A stretch of DNA of 64,000 nt, taken from Pirellulaceae bacterium. GTDB lineage: Bacteria; Planctomycetota; Planctomycetia; Pirellulales; Pirellulaceae. Shown piece by piece: positions 1 through 9,115 of the stretch; the first letter of the stretch is position 1, and the number at the start of each line of letters is the position of its first letter. The stretch spans positions 434,001 through 498,000 of the forward strand of contig JAGYIQ010000005.1 of the NCBI GenBank assembly GCA_018402565.1, read 5' to 3'. The notes below the pieces were generated by a model. The model was not told where the DNA came from and did not search any database. It was given only the letters and a program-made list of their open reading frames with translations. A program made the position numbers and the translations under genes.

Positions 1-1052
1 TGTTGGGCCATGTCCACGTAGCGGAGCAGGCCACCGTTGTCGCGTGACCAGGCGTCGAGTTCCCGCGCGATGGGGCCACGATAAAAATAATCGGACACGC
101 GGCGCAAGCCACCCTCGCGATCGCTCTGCCCCGCTTGTTCGGCGGCCACCAGGCGTTCGATCAAACGCAGAAAATTTTGATGATGTTGCACGAAGGCGGT
201 TAAGTCTTGCGCTGGACCGCCCGCTCGGCCGGTTCGTCCCTCTGCCTCCGCCTCACCCGCCGTATCGGGCGTGGCGCGTTGCCGCAGGACTTCCAACATG
301 GGCTGCGCGCAGTCGCTGAAGCTGCGTGTCCCGTACTTGGCCAGAGCGGTTAAGCAGGCATCCAAGAAACCTGGCACCACCACGTTGGCGATGTCGTCAC
401 GCCCTTGAATCAAGCCCTGGCGATGTTCGCGAAACCACTCGGGAGTTGCCAAGCGCGGCGCGGCCCCCAGTCCGACAATGACCTCGACGACACCCCGCTT
501 GGCATCGTAGACCATGATCGGGACTTCACTGCCGAAACAGAACAAGCGATTCTCGACGACCGACTGCACCAACATGGAGGTCACGGCCGCGTCGACCGCG
601 TTGCCGCCTTGCTGCAGCATCGCCAGGCCCGCGTCGCGTGATTGGCGACTGCCGGTCACGATGGCCCCCTGTTGGCCGTTGGCCGCGCGGTTGCCCGTCG
701 GCGGCTCCGACCGTCGGCCCGCGGTCGCTCCGCGATCCTGCCGCTCGCCTCCGGACGCTGCGTTCGGCCCCGCGGAGTTGGTTGGGTCGACGGTCCGCTC
801 CTGAGTCCAACTCGCCAGCGCCCAACGGCCCGCTCCGCCGCCCCCCGACTCGCCGACAAGGCAGCACAGGCCAGTGACAAAACCGATCAGCACACGTAGG
901 GCGGTCCGAGACAGCCGACGTGCCGCGATTTGCTCGCCTGTCTGCCGAGCCGCACGGGCTTCCTGCAGCAAACCATCGGCCGCGCTGACCGTGGCACCGA
1001 TGACCGGAGCACCGGCGATCGTGTGGTCGGCACGCGTGTGGGATTGGTCCAT
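1..1052 (-). CDS. gamma-glutamyltransferase family protein, C-terminus cut by window edge
   Basis: The frame is open from an ATG at 1052 to the window edge, giving about 350 residues. After an N-terminal part with a hydrophobic segment (about residues 52-68, signal or anchor) and a low-complexity A/G/R linker comes a typical start of the gamma-glutamyltranspeptidase fold, with GAIVTGSRQSRDAGLAMLQQ followed by GGNAVDAAV. In this family the precursor cleaves itself and transfers or hydrolyses gamma-glutamyl groups, usually of glutathione, outside the cytoplasm. The catalytic Thr of the small subunit would lie beyond the window, so activity cannot be judged. An AAGGAG ribosome site sits 8 nt before the chosen ATG. 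Family assignment is from sequence pattern; the substrate is not known. Confidence 0.8.
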   Translation of the reverse strand, partial: MDQSHTRADHTIAGAPVIGATVSAADGLLQEARAARQTGEQIAARRLSRTALRVLIGFVTGLCCLVGESGGGGAGRWALASWTQERTVDPTNSAGPNAASGGERQDRGATAGRRSEPPTGNRAANGQQGAIVTGSRQSRDAGLAMLQQGGNAVDAAVTSMLVQSVVENRLFCFGSEVPIMVYDAKRGVVEVIVGLGAAPRLATPEWFREHRQGLIQGRDDIANVVVPGFLDACLTALAKYGTRSFSDCAQPMLEVLRQRATPDTAGEAEAEGRTGRAGGPAQDLTAFVQHHQNFLRLIERLVAAEQAGQSDREGGLRRVSDYFYRGPIARELDAWSRDNGGLLRYVDMAQ

Positions 1053-1376
1053 GACATTGACTCCTTCTGAAGACTCGGCAGTGCCCGTGCCCGCGAAACC
1101 GCGGCGCGTTGGCCCACTCGGCCAGCCCCGACCGCTCTATGTTAATCCCTAGGCAGTCGGACTAGTAGCGGCGGAGAACGGGTGGACGACAGGGAGAGCG
1201 ACCTGACTTTCTTTCGCTGTGGCCAGCAATTATCATCGGAGCGGGCGGGGATTCCCCCGCTTCCCTGTCGTTTTCCGATGCATCCTGTGTTCTGCGAGTC
1301 CCCTCGGCAAAATGGGTCGGTTCCTGGCCACTGCCTACGCTTTTCTTGCAGTCCCAACCCTCGTTACGAGTCCACC

Positions 1377-3611
1377 ATGAGTCCACCGCCCGCTGCCGTC
1401 GCCGCGCCGCCCGTCGGCCAGAACCTGTCGCCGGAGTACCGTCAAAGTTTCAACGTCCTGAAAAAGTTGGACGAGCCAATTGCGCCCACGCAGCTGACCT
1501 TCGGCTATCGCCTGGGAATCGGTGTTGTTTCCGTGCTGATGGTCCTATTGCCCTTGATCTACCTGTCGCTGATCGCAGTCGTGCTCTACGGCGTTTACTA
1601 CCATGCCGTCAACCACACCGACATCTTGTTGGCGGCACGCGGCCGAGGTGCGTTCATGGCGCTTTTGGTCTACTTGGCACCCATTTTTATCGGTGGCGTG
1701 GTGGTCATCTTTATGTTGAAGCCCTTGTTCGCCAAGACCGAGGAGCCACCCACCTTGGCGGTTCTGACCCCGGAGCAAGAGCCGTTGCTGTTTGCCTTTG
1801 TTGAACGGATCTGTCGTGCAGTCAACGCCCCGATGCCACGCGAGATCGCGCTGGACAATCAAGTCAACGCCTCGGCCAGCTTTCGTCGAGGTGTGTGGAG
1901 CATGTTCTCGAATGACTTGCGTTTGACCATCGGCACCCCGTTGGTGGCTGGCATGACGACACAACAATTCGCTGGCGTGTTGGCCCACGAGTTTGGTCAC
2001 TTCGCGCAAGGGGCAGGCATGCGACTGTCTTACCTGATCCGCACCATCAGTCATTGGTTGACCGCCGCCGTCTACCAACGCGACAATTGGGACGCGCAAT
2101 TGGTCGAGTGGTCCAACACCGACATACGAGTCTCGTGGGTCGTCTACCTGACTCGTGGCGTGGTCTGGTTGACTCGTCGCGCGCTGTGGGTGCTGATGTA
2201 CGTGGGGCATCTGGTCAGCAGTTACCTGTTGCGCCAGATGGAATTCGATGCGGATCGCTACGAGACGCGTCTGTCCGGCAGTGAGACCTTTGCCCAAACC
2301 AGCCAGCGTCTGACTCAACTGAGTGTGGCTCACAGCGTGGCCCTGGACGATCTGTCCGACTTCTATCGCGAGGGTCGCTTGGGCAACAATTTTCCCAAAC
2401 TGATCAACATGAACGTCAACAAGTTCGACGAATCCACTTTGGAGAAAATTCGAGAATTAGAGAAACAGCAAACTTCCGGCCTGTTTGATACGCACCCCAG
2501 CAATCAAGAACGCATTGCCAGTGCTCGTCGGGAGAATACCGCGGGCGTGTTCCGAGACGATCGACCGGCAAGTGTGCTGTTCCGCGACTTTGACGCCACC
2601 GCGGTGCACACCACTCTCTTGTTCTATCGCCAAGTTTTCGGCGATGCGTTTGATTGGAAATCGGTCCACGATGTGGAGGAGTTGGTCGAGAAACAACGCG
2701 TCGCCAATCTGGCGTTTGAGTCCCTGAACCGGGTCACGCAAGGCAGTTACAGCTTCATGCGACCATTGACTTTGGGCGCTGTCAAACTGCCGACACCCGT
2801 TCCAGTAGCGGCTGCCGCGAAGAAGTTGTTGGAACTGCGTGCGACGATCGAACGCGGGGCAGCCGGCTACTCAAAGTGCGCCGATCGCTGGTCCGAAACA
2901 GGAGTCGCCCGCGTGGAAGTCGCTCAATCCTGCCTGCTGCAGAAAGCGGGCTTTAAGATTCCCAAAAATCTGTTCAATCCACCCCTGACCAATCAGGGTC
3001 AGTGCGACGCCCTGTGGAACTCCACCAATCAAAAACGCGAAACCTTGCAAGCAGAAATGACGCCGTACGAGGAAGCCTTGGCTAAACGCATCAACTTGAC
3101 TTTGGGTGTCCTGTTTCATGTCACCGACGAGGAGTTTCCTGGTCGCGAGTTGCTGTACGGCATCGCCACCCGGATGTGCGGCAGTTACACCGCCATGCGG
3201 GGACAGGTCGAGGCGGTGATCTCGGTTCGCGAGCGGTTCGCAGCCTTGGCCTTGCTGTTGGAGAACTGCAGCGATGGCGTCCCGTCGCAGGTTTGTTTCG
3301 ACACGCTCAAAGGCTTGATTGAAGAACTCAAGGGATTGCTGCTGGGCATTCGCGCCGACCTGAAAGACCGCAAGTACCCGTTCGATCATGCCAACAAAGA
3401 AATCCGCATCGGCGAGTTTCTGGTTTCAGAGCTGCCGATCGACGAAGACCTCGGACCGATCATTGCGGCCGTGGAACGACTACTAGAAGAGTTCCCGCGG
3501 TTGTATATCCGCGTGTTCGGCCAAATTTGCTGGGTCTGTGAGCAGGTTGAAACTTGGTTGGAGTTGCCGTTGGCAGCCGAGCCGCCCAAAGCAGAGGCCG
3601 AGGCGAGTTAA
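1377..3611 (+). CDS. M48 family membrane metallopeptidase
   Basis: A 744-residue protein. Two to three membrane segments lie at about residues 45-125. The zinc site HEFGH is at 204-208, and EFDAD, with the likely third ligand Glu289, follows about 80 residues later, the spacing expected for M48 (HtpX/Ste24-like) peptidases. The long C-terminal half (about 400 residues) is soluble-looking and has no domain I recognise. The frame is open further upstream to 1182, but ATG 1377 begins an MSPPPAA sequence that reads directly into the conserved part, so it was preferred. Such enzymes degrade or process membrane proteins; the substrate is unknown. It stands alone, divergent from the gamma-glutamyltransferase gene and convergent with the lipoprotein gene downstream. 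Confidence 0.85.
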   Translation: MSPPPAAVAAPPVGQNLSPEYRQSFNVLKKLDEPIAPTQLTFGYRLGIGVVSVLMVLLPLIYLSLIAVVLYGVYYHAVNHTDILLAARGRGAFMALLVYLAPIFIGGVVVIFMLKPLFAKTEEPPTLAVLTPEQEPLLFAFVERICRAVNAPMPREIALDNQVNASASFRRGVWSMFSNDLRLTIGTPLVAGMTTQQFAGVLAHEFGHFAQGAGMRLSYLIRTISHWLTAAVYQRDNWDAQLVEWSNTDIRVSWVVYLTRGVVWLTRRALWVLMYVGHLVSSYLLRQMEFDADRYETRLSGSETFAQTSQRLTQLSVAHSVALDDLSDFYREGRLGNNFPKLINMNVNKFDESTLEKIRELEKQQTSGLFDTHPSNQERIASARRENTAGVFRDDRPASVLFRDFDATAVHTTLLFYRQVFGDAFDWKSVHDVEELVEKQRVANLAFESLNRVTQGSYSFMRPLTLGAVKLPTPVPVAAAAKKLLELRATIERGAAGYSKCADRWSETGVARVEVAQSCLLQKAGFKIPKNLFNPPLTNQGQCDALWNSTNQKRETLQAEMTPYEEALAKRINLTLGVLFHVTDEEFPGRELLYGIATRMCGSYTAMRGQVEAVISVRERFAALALLLENCSDGVPSQVCFDTLKGLIEELKGLLLGIRADLKDRKYPFDHANKEIRIGEFLVSELPIDEDLGPIIAAVERLLEEFPRLYIRVFGQICWVCEQVETWLELPLAAEPPKAEAEAS

Positions 3612-3672
3612 GGCCGCTGCGTCTCAGCCGAAGGGCTGACTCGCTCACCGAGTCGGAGCTGTCTCGGATGCC

Positions 3673-4032
3673 TCACTGGGCTTCCCGGTTGATCGGCACG
3701 GGTGGTAGATCCTGTGGCAGCGGCGGGATCAACAACCCGGTCGACGGATCCTGTGCAGGTGGCCGATTCGACTCGCGCCTCGCGGCTGGGTTGTCGATGG
3801 ATCGCGTCTCCGTCGAGCCACCGTTGGGATGATTGGCCCGATGTGTCGCCAGCGTTGTCGGGTCGGTGGGTGCCAAACGAGTCGCAGGTGCGGCCACGCC
3901 GCTCAGCGATGACAAACCCGAGGTGAAACAGCCGGTACTGAACATCAGCAAGCCCAAGAACCCTAAGCCGCAGGACCGAACCCCGGAAGCGGACGCACGA
4001 TGGGATGACACGAATGACCAATCTTTTTGCAT
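3673..4032 (-). CDS. small putative lipoprotein, proline-rich tail
   Basis: A 119-residue protein. The N-terminus has a basic stretch, a hydrophobic core (GLGFLGLLMF) and then STGC at about residues 32-35, which resembles a lipobox although the -3 residue is not the usual Leu. The rest is rich in Pro, Thr, Asn and Arg and has no recognisable domain. It ends 61 bp from the convergent M48 gene and starts 22 bp after the end of the metallopeptidase gene at 4055-5515 on the same strand, so the two are probably co-transcribed. I do not recognise the family. The chance that this is a non-coding frame is moderate. Confidence 0.5.
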   Translation of the reverse strand: MQKDWSFVSSHRASASGVRSCGLGFLGLLMFSTGCFTSGLSSLSGVAAPATRLAPTDPTTLATHRANHPNGGSTETRSIDNPAARRESNRPPAQDPSTGLLIPPLPQDLPPVPINREAQ

Positions 4033-4054
4033 GATTTACCCTTTTATTAGCCTT

Positions 4055-5515
4055 CTACCTTAATCGAGATGGCAGAGTGATTGTCGAGTCGCTGCGGTAG
4101 TTGGATATCGGCGGTGACGGCTGACCGGGCGAAACTCCGAGAGTTGTCGAGGCATTTGCCGCTCCACCGACCGGCACGCCGGCCGACCGGGCGGGTGACA
4201 ACAACGGCAACGGAGCGGACTTGCTGGCGGGGGCTGTCATTGGGGCGGGGACTGGGGCGGGGACTGGGGCGGCCAATGCTGCTGGCGGCGAGGTGATCGG
4301 TCGAGCGGGCGGGGGGGCAGTCGCAACGTTATTCAAGCCGGCTCGCATTTGCTGGACGTAGAAATTTTCGTTGCCTGATGGGTTGTTGTCGGCAAAGCCG
4401 GCGGTCGCGACGGTGTTCATAGCGTTCATTGGCCCAGCCACTGGCGCCCCACCGGTTGGACCACCGGCGACGTTGGCCGAGAAGGCCGCGGGAACGACGC
4501 TCCGATCGGCGATGGCGTCCGTAGCCACCATTGGATTGACACGCTGCTGGCGCCTGGCGATGGCATCTTCTTCGCGACTCCCGGCACCGACCCACTGCAA
4601 CCAATCCAATTGCAGCTCGGACAGATCCTGGTAGCCATAAATCTCGCGCATGGCTTGGTCCCAAGCCACGGTCACCGGTTGGCTGCGTTCGTTTTGGAGG
4701 CCGCGTTCGATCAATTGAACGAATTGCTGATGGCCGCCCTGAGCGATGAGGAACTTGGCGACGGAATAACCTTGGGCGTACAAGGGCAGCATATCGGCTG
4801 GATAGTCGCGCATGGGAAACATGCGATTGAAGGGAATGCCCTGCTGTTGTTGCGGGGAGAGAAACCGCAGCAAGAGCGTTTGAATCTTTTCACGTTCGCT
4901 GGCGTGTTCGATCGTGGTACAGGCGCCTTCGTCGGCCCAGCGAGGCAAGCGTTGTTTGAAATGAGTGGCGAACAGAGTGTGCGTGATCTCGTGAGGCAAC
5001 ACGCTGTCCAGCAAGCGATCGGTCGGGCCAAAAACTTTCATATCCCAATCGCTGGGTAGGCCGTAGCCATTTTCCGGCAGCAAGAACGACGTCTCGCCAT
5101 GGGCTTGATTGGAGACGGTCACAGTGATCGGACAGGGCTGCGGCCACGGCGGTAGTGGCTGGCCCAACCACTGCATTGCCAACAACTCGCGATAGCCCTC
5201 CGCTCGATCTCCGACGGCTTGGGCCAGATTGGCGTTGGCGGCTTGGACCACAAAATTCCGCGTGACGTACACGTTCCCTTGGAATTGACCCAAGTTTTGG
5301 TACCGCGTGACTTCGCTGGCGATCCGAGCCTCCGAGTTGGTCTCGGTGGGCGGCTTGTAGAAACGCTCGGCGGGCTGTGCTTGCCCCCAAAGTGCGGTGG
5401 CGCTGGCGTGCCCCAAGAGCACAAACAGTCCCAGCAAACCCAATCTGAGTTTAGTAACTTGCCCGAACTGGGAAACTCGGTGGTGCGGCGAGCACCCACG
5501 GCGGTTAGCTTCCAT
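4055..5515 (-). CDS. secreted gluzincin metallopeptidase (peptidase MA-like)
   Basis: A 486-residue protein with a hydrophobic signal segment at about residues 22-45. The zinc motif HEITH is at 175-179 and a WADEGA segment at 193-198 supplies the likely third ligand (Glu196), the arrangement of gluzincin peptidase MA-like proteins. The next about 110 residues are helical in character. From about residue 340 the protein is low-complexity, rich in Ala, Pro, Gly and Val, including repeated PVPAP units. It is probably exported and anchored or flexible at its C-terminus. CGGAG lies 9 nt before the start ATG. It leads a probable two-gene unit with the small lipoprotein. Substrate unknown. Confidence 0.75.
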   Translation of the reverse strand: MEANRRGCSPHHRVSQFGQVTKLRLGLLGLFVLLGHASATALWGQAQPAERFYKPPTETNSEARIASEVTRYQNLGQFQGNVYVTRNFVVQAANANLAQAVGDRAEGYRELLAMQWLGQPLPPWPQPCPITVTVSNQAHGETSFLLPENGYGLPSDWDMKVFGPTDRLLDSVLPHEITHTLFATHFKQRLPRWADEGACTTIEHASEREKIQTLLLRFLSPQQQQGIPFNRMFPMRDYPADMLPLYAQGYSVAKFLIAQGGHQQFVQLIERGLQNERSQPVTVAWDQAMREIYGYQDLSELQLDWLQWVGAGSREEDAIARRQQRVNPMVATDAIADRSVVPAAFSANVAGGPTGGAPVAGPMNAMNTVATAGFADNNPSGNENFYVQQMRAGLNNVATAPPPARPITSPPAALAAPVPAPVPAPMTAPASKSAPLPLLSPARSAGVPVGGAANASTTLGVSPGQPSPPISNYRSDSTITLPSRLR

Positions 5516-5906
5516 GCTACCGAACTCCGAAAGACGACCGGTCGATCACGCGAGCCGGACACCATCCATGGTCTCCGCGGCAACCGACTTTCGCTTGGCA
5601 GAGTAGCTCAGAGCCAAAAAGTCCAACAGAGAACTTGAGCGGTTTGCCGTCCTGACCCGGAAGATTCGGGGAGATTCTTCGGTGCGTCCGCTAGCAACTC
5701 TTCGGCTGTGGATGATTCGGAGGACCGCTGCACGGGCTGTAGCGGTTGCAAGGATTTGGCAGACACTGCGGCTTGCAGGGATCAAGCAATACTTCTTGAA
5801 TCTGGGCCGCCTTCTTACCGATCCTTCCCTAGAGTTGAAGTAGGTCGCCATCGCAGCGGAATTGTCGCCGTGGTCACGGCCTGAGTCATTACTTCGAGAA
5901 ACCACT
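5516..5906. other. intergenic region upstream of fliD
   Basis: This 391 bp stretch separates divergent genes and should hold the promoters of both the metallopeptidase and fliD. I found no RNA gene, no convincing sigma-28 or sigma-54 promoter and no repeat of either family described elsewhere. An open minus-strand frame (5546-5905) has no recognisable protein features and is rich in Arg and Ser, so it is not called. Confidence 0.4.
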
Positions 5907-8636
5907 ATGTCAGGTATTCAATCCTCCGTCGGCCTGATTTCCGGCATCGATATTGCCGGAACGGTACGGCAATTGATCGACATTGCCGGACGTCCCCGGG
6001 CGCGGCTGGCGGCGCGTGCCGAGCGGTTGGTCAGTCAGCAGACGGCCATCACGGACATGACCAAGTTGGTGGTGTCGTTGGAGTTGTCGGCCAAGCGTCT
6101 GGGTGGTGAAAATAGCGTCTTCAATTCGGTGCGGGTGAAATCCTCCAGCGAGTCGGTGTCGGCTGTGCGGAACGGCACTCCCGCGGTGGGCAGCTTCAGC
6201 CTGACGCCATTGCGGCGAGCTGAGACCAATCAGTTGCTGAGCTCACGGGTGGCCTCACCGACGACGCCCCTCGGCGCCGGCTCGATCTCGTTTCAAACGG
6301 GCGGCTTGTTCGAACAGCCAATGGCCTTGGACCAACTGAACGGCGGCGCCGGAGTCGCGCGGGGTCAGATCCGCATTACAGACCGGAGCGGCAGCACCGC
6401 CGTGGTCGATTTGCGAAACTCCAAGAACATGCAGGACGTGCTGGAGGCGATCAACAGCAACACCAGCTTGAACGTCGAAGCACGGACCCAGGGGGATCGG
6501 ATCGAGTTGGTGGACCTCACGGGTCAAACCGCCGCCAATCTCCGCGTGCAAGAAGTCGGCAGTGGCACAACGGCATTTGATCTGGGCTTATCGGGTATCA
6601 ACGTCGCTGCCAACTCGGCCTTGGGCAGTGACTTGGTTTCTTTGTCCAGCCAAACGCTCTTGTCCACGCTGAACAACGGCAACGGGGTGGCCTTCAAGAG
6701 TGGCAACGCCGCCATCTCCATCGCGTTGGCCGATGGCGGTCCGAGTGTCGACGTGGACTTTGGTACCGCGCAGACCATGGGTCAAGTGGTGGACCTGATC
6801 AATGCCGCCGATCCGACTCGCGTGCAGGCCCAGATCAGCGCGTCGGGCGATGGGCTGGAGATTCTCGACTTGACCACGGGCAGCGGTTCGTTGACGGTCA
6901 GCAATGGGATCGGCAGCACGGCGGCGGATGATCTGGGGATCTCCGGTACCGCAGCGGGAGCCACCTTGAGCGGACGACGTGTGCAAGCCGGCCTCAATAC
7001 CGTGCTGCTGTCTCGGCTGGGCGGCGGGCAGGGCTTGGGTCAGTTGGGCGTCCTCTCGATCACGGATCGCAATGGCAACGCCGCCAACGTGGATCTGTCC
7101 AACGCCGGCACCTTGGATGACGTGCTATCGACGATCAACAACACCGCCGGCATCTCCGTGCGAGCGGTCGTCAATAGCAATCGCACGGGCTTCGAGATCC
7201 GCGATGAAAGCGGTGGCAGCGGGCCCTTGGTAATCGCCGATGGCGGCGACGGTTTGGAAACTGCCACCAAACTGCGGATTGCTCAGTCCACCAATCAATC
7301 GGTGGCCAGTTCCGCGGTGCTGGACTTGCAAACGGTCAATCGCGGCACGCGGCTGGCCGATTTCCGGGGTGGTGTGACGACCGGTTCGTTCCTGATTCGC
7401 AATTCCAGTGGCGCTTCGTCAGCCGTGAATCTCTCCGTGTTGGGCTCGCAGACGATTGGCGACGTTTTGGATGCCGTCAACAGCCTGGGCATCGGCGTTC
7501 AAGCATCGATCAACGCGGAAGGCAACGGCATTCGCTTGATTGACACTTCGGGCGGCAGTGGATCGTTCACCATCTCGGATGTCGGCAACGGCCAAGCCGC
7601 GACCCAGTTGGGCATCGCCGGTGTGGGCACCGATCAAGGCGGAGCGTTGACCCTCAGCGGTTCGCAGCGAACAACTCTCGATATCTCGGCCACGGACTCC
7701 TTGGACGATGTGGTGACCAAGATCAACGAGGCGGGGGCCGGGGTGCGGGCCTCGCGGTTCTTCGACGGCACCGGCTATCGTTTGAACTTGACCAGCGAAA
7801 CGGCGGGTGCGGCGGGCAATATCTGGTTGGACAGTTCCTTGGACCTGACCTTCAGCCCCATCACTCAGGGCCGCGATGCATTGGCCCAGTTCGGCCCGCC
7901 GGGCAGTTCGGCCGCGCTGTTGCTGGCCTCGAACTCCAACACGTTCACTGGCTTGGTCCCCAATGTGGACTTCACGATCAATCAGGCCAGCCAGGAGGAA
8001 GTCACGATCACGGTGGAATCCGACCGTGACGCCATCAGCAACGCCGTCCAGTTGTTCGTCGATCAATTCAATGGGATAGCCGAAAAATTGAAGGAATTGA
8101 CCAGCTTCGAGTCTGCGACCACCGCCACGGGCGTTCAGGTCCGCACCGGCTTGCTGTTTGGTACACCAGAAGTATTGCGGATCGAACAGGACCTCAACCG
8201 ATTGGCGACTGCCACTTTTACCGGAGCCGGTCCCCTGCGAGGCCTGCGCGAGGTGGGCATCGAGTTCAACGCCGAGAGTCGGACGCTGGAGTTTGACAAA
8301 ACCAAGTTCGAGCAGGCTTTGGAGCGAGACCCCAACGCCGTTGCACAATTGTTTGAATCGGAAGATACCGGCGTTGCCGCTCGTTTCACCGCAGTCACCG
8401 ATCGCTTGGCTGGCATTGACAATTCGGTATTACTCAACCGCAACGCGACGATTCAACGACAAATCGAATCGATCAACGATCGAATCAATTCGCAAACCGA
8501 GCGATTGGAATCGTACCAAAATCGCTTATTGAAGCAGTTTTTCCGGATGGAAGAAACCTTGGCTCGGATGCAGCGTAGCCAGACAGCCGTGGGTTCAATC
8601 CAGTCCATTCCCGCCATCTCCAGCAGCAATCGGTAG
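5907..8636 (+). CDS. fliD: flagellar filament capping protein FliD
   Basis: A 909-residue protein. The N-terminal FliD domain begins with GLISGIDIAGTVRQLIDI. The C-terminal FliD domain (about residues 660-895) ends in a coiled coil (IQRQIESINDRINSQTERLE) and a conserved-looking RMEETLARM segment. In between are about five copies of a flagellin hook IN-type motif (D-V-x-x-x-I-N, then a GxGxxIxD strand) between residues about 150 and 620, making this protein roughly twice the usual length of FliD. FliD caps the growing filament tip and helps flagellin fold. ATG 5907 was chosen over an upstream in-frame start because the conserved N-terminus begins there. fliS follows after 5 bp. Confidence 0.9.
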   Translation: MSGIQSSVGLISGIDIAGTVRQLIDIAGRPRARLAARAERLVSQQTAITDMTKLVVSLELSAKRLGGENSVFNSVRVKSSSESVSAVRNGTPAVGSFSLTPLRRAETNQLLSSRVASPTTPLGAGSISFQTGGLFEQPMALDQLNGGAGVARGQIRITDRSGSTAVVDLRNSKNMQDVLEAINSNTSLNVEARTQGDRIELVDLTGQTAANLRVQEVGSGTTAFDLGLSGINVAANSALGSDLVSLSSQTLLSTLNNGNGVAFKSGNAAISIALADGGPSVDVDFGTAQTMGQVVDLINAADPTRVQAQISASGDGLEILDLTTGSGSLTVSNGIGSTAADDLGISGTAAGATLSGRRVQAGLNTVLLSRLGGGQGLGQLGVLSITDRNGNAANVDLSNAGTLDDVLSTINNTAGISVRAVVNSNRTGFEIRDESGGSGPLVIADGGDGLETATKLRIAQSTNQSVASSAVLDLQTVNRGTRLADFRGGVTTGSFLIRNSSGASSAVNLSVLGSQTIGDVLDAVNSLGIGVQASINAEGNGIRLIDTSGGSGSFTISDVGNGQAATQLGIAGVGTDQGGALTLSGSQRTTLDISATDSLDDVVTKINEAGAGVRASRFFDGTGYRLNLTSETAGAAGNIWLDSSLDLTFSPITQGRDALAQFGPPGSSAALLLASNSNTFTGLVPNVDFTINQASQEEVTITVESDRDAISNAVQLFVDQFNGIAEKLKELTSFESATTATGVQVRTGLLFGTPEVLRIEQDLNRLATATFTGAGPLRGLREVGIEFNAESRTLEFDKTKFEQALERDPNAVAQLFESEDTGVAARFTAVTDRLAGIDNSVLLNRNATIQRQIESINDRINSQTERLESYQNRLLKQFFRMEETLARMQRSQTAVGSIQSIPAISSSNR

Positions 8637-8641
8637 CCTAA

Positions 8642-9109
8642 ATGAACGACAAAGCTCGGCAACAGTACTTAAGCAATGAGGTATTGAGCGCCAGTCCGCA
8701 GAAGCTACGCAAGTTGCTGCTGGACGGGGCGATCCGCTTTGCCAATGAAACCATCCGACACTGGAGCGTCAACGACTTCGAGTCCGGCTTGGAGAGCACC
8801 AATCGCACGCGTGACATCCTGTTGGAACTGCTGGTCACGATCCGTGACGTCCCTGAGAACAAGCCGATCATGGATTTGTACCGGTTTCTCAACCGTGAAA
8901 TCAACGTGGCGTCCTTCGAGCGCTCGCAAGAACGGCTGCAACAAATCATCCGAGTGCTGACGGTCGAGCAAGAGACCTGGACCATGGTGTGCGATAGCCT
9001 GCGCACGCTGGCACCGCCCACCAACCACTCCGCCATTCCCGTCCATCATCTGGCCACTCCGGATGCCAATGTCGGGTTCACTGCGGGTTCCTTTAGTTTC
9101 GAAGCCTAA
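8642..9109 (+). CDS. fliS: flagellar export chaperone FliS
   Basis: A 155-residue helical protein with features of FliS: YLSNEVLSASPQKLRKLLLD at the N-terminus and RTRDILLELLVTIRD followed by LYRFLNREINVA. FliS binds the C-terminus of flagellin in the cytoplasm and keeps it unfolded until export. It lies 5 bp downstream of fliD and 6 bp upstream of moeA, so the three genes are probably one transcript. The last about 30 residues are a variable tail. No strong ribosome site is seen; translation may be coupled to fliD. Confidence 0.88.
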   Translation: MNDKARQQYLSNEVLSASPQKLRKLLLDGAIRFANETIRHWSVNDFESGLESTNRTRDILLELLVTIRDVPENKPIMDLYRFLNREINVASFERSQERLQQIIRVLTVEQETWTMVCDSLRTLAPPTNHSAIPVHHLATPDANVGFTAGSFSFEA

Positions 9110-9115
9110 GCGTCA

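Noticed and set aside
5750..5785. Sigma-54 promoter for fliD (TGGCA … TTGCA)
   Set aside because: The two elements are 11 bp apart, too far for the -24/-12 consensus.
5546..5905. Minus-strand gene upstream of fliD
   Set aside because: Arg/Ser-rich product without domain, signal or ribosome site; more likely promoter DNA.
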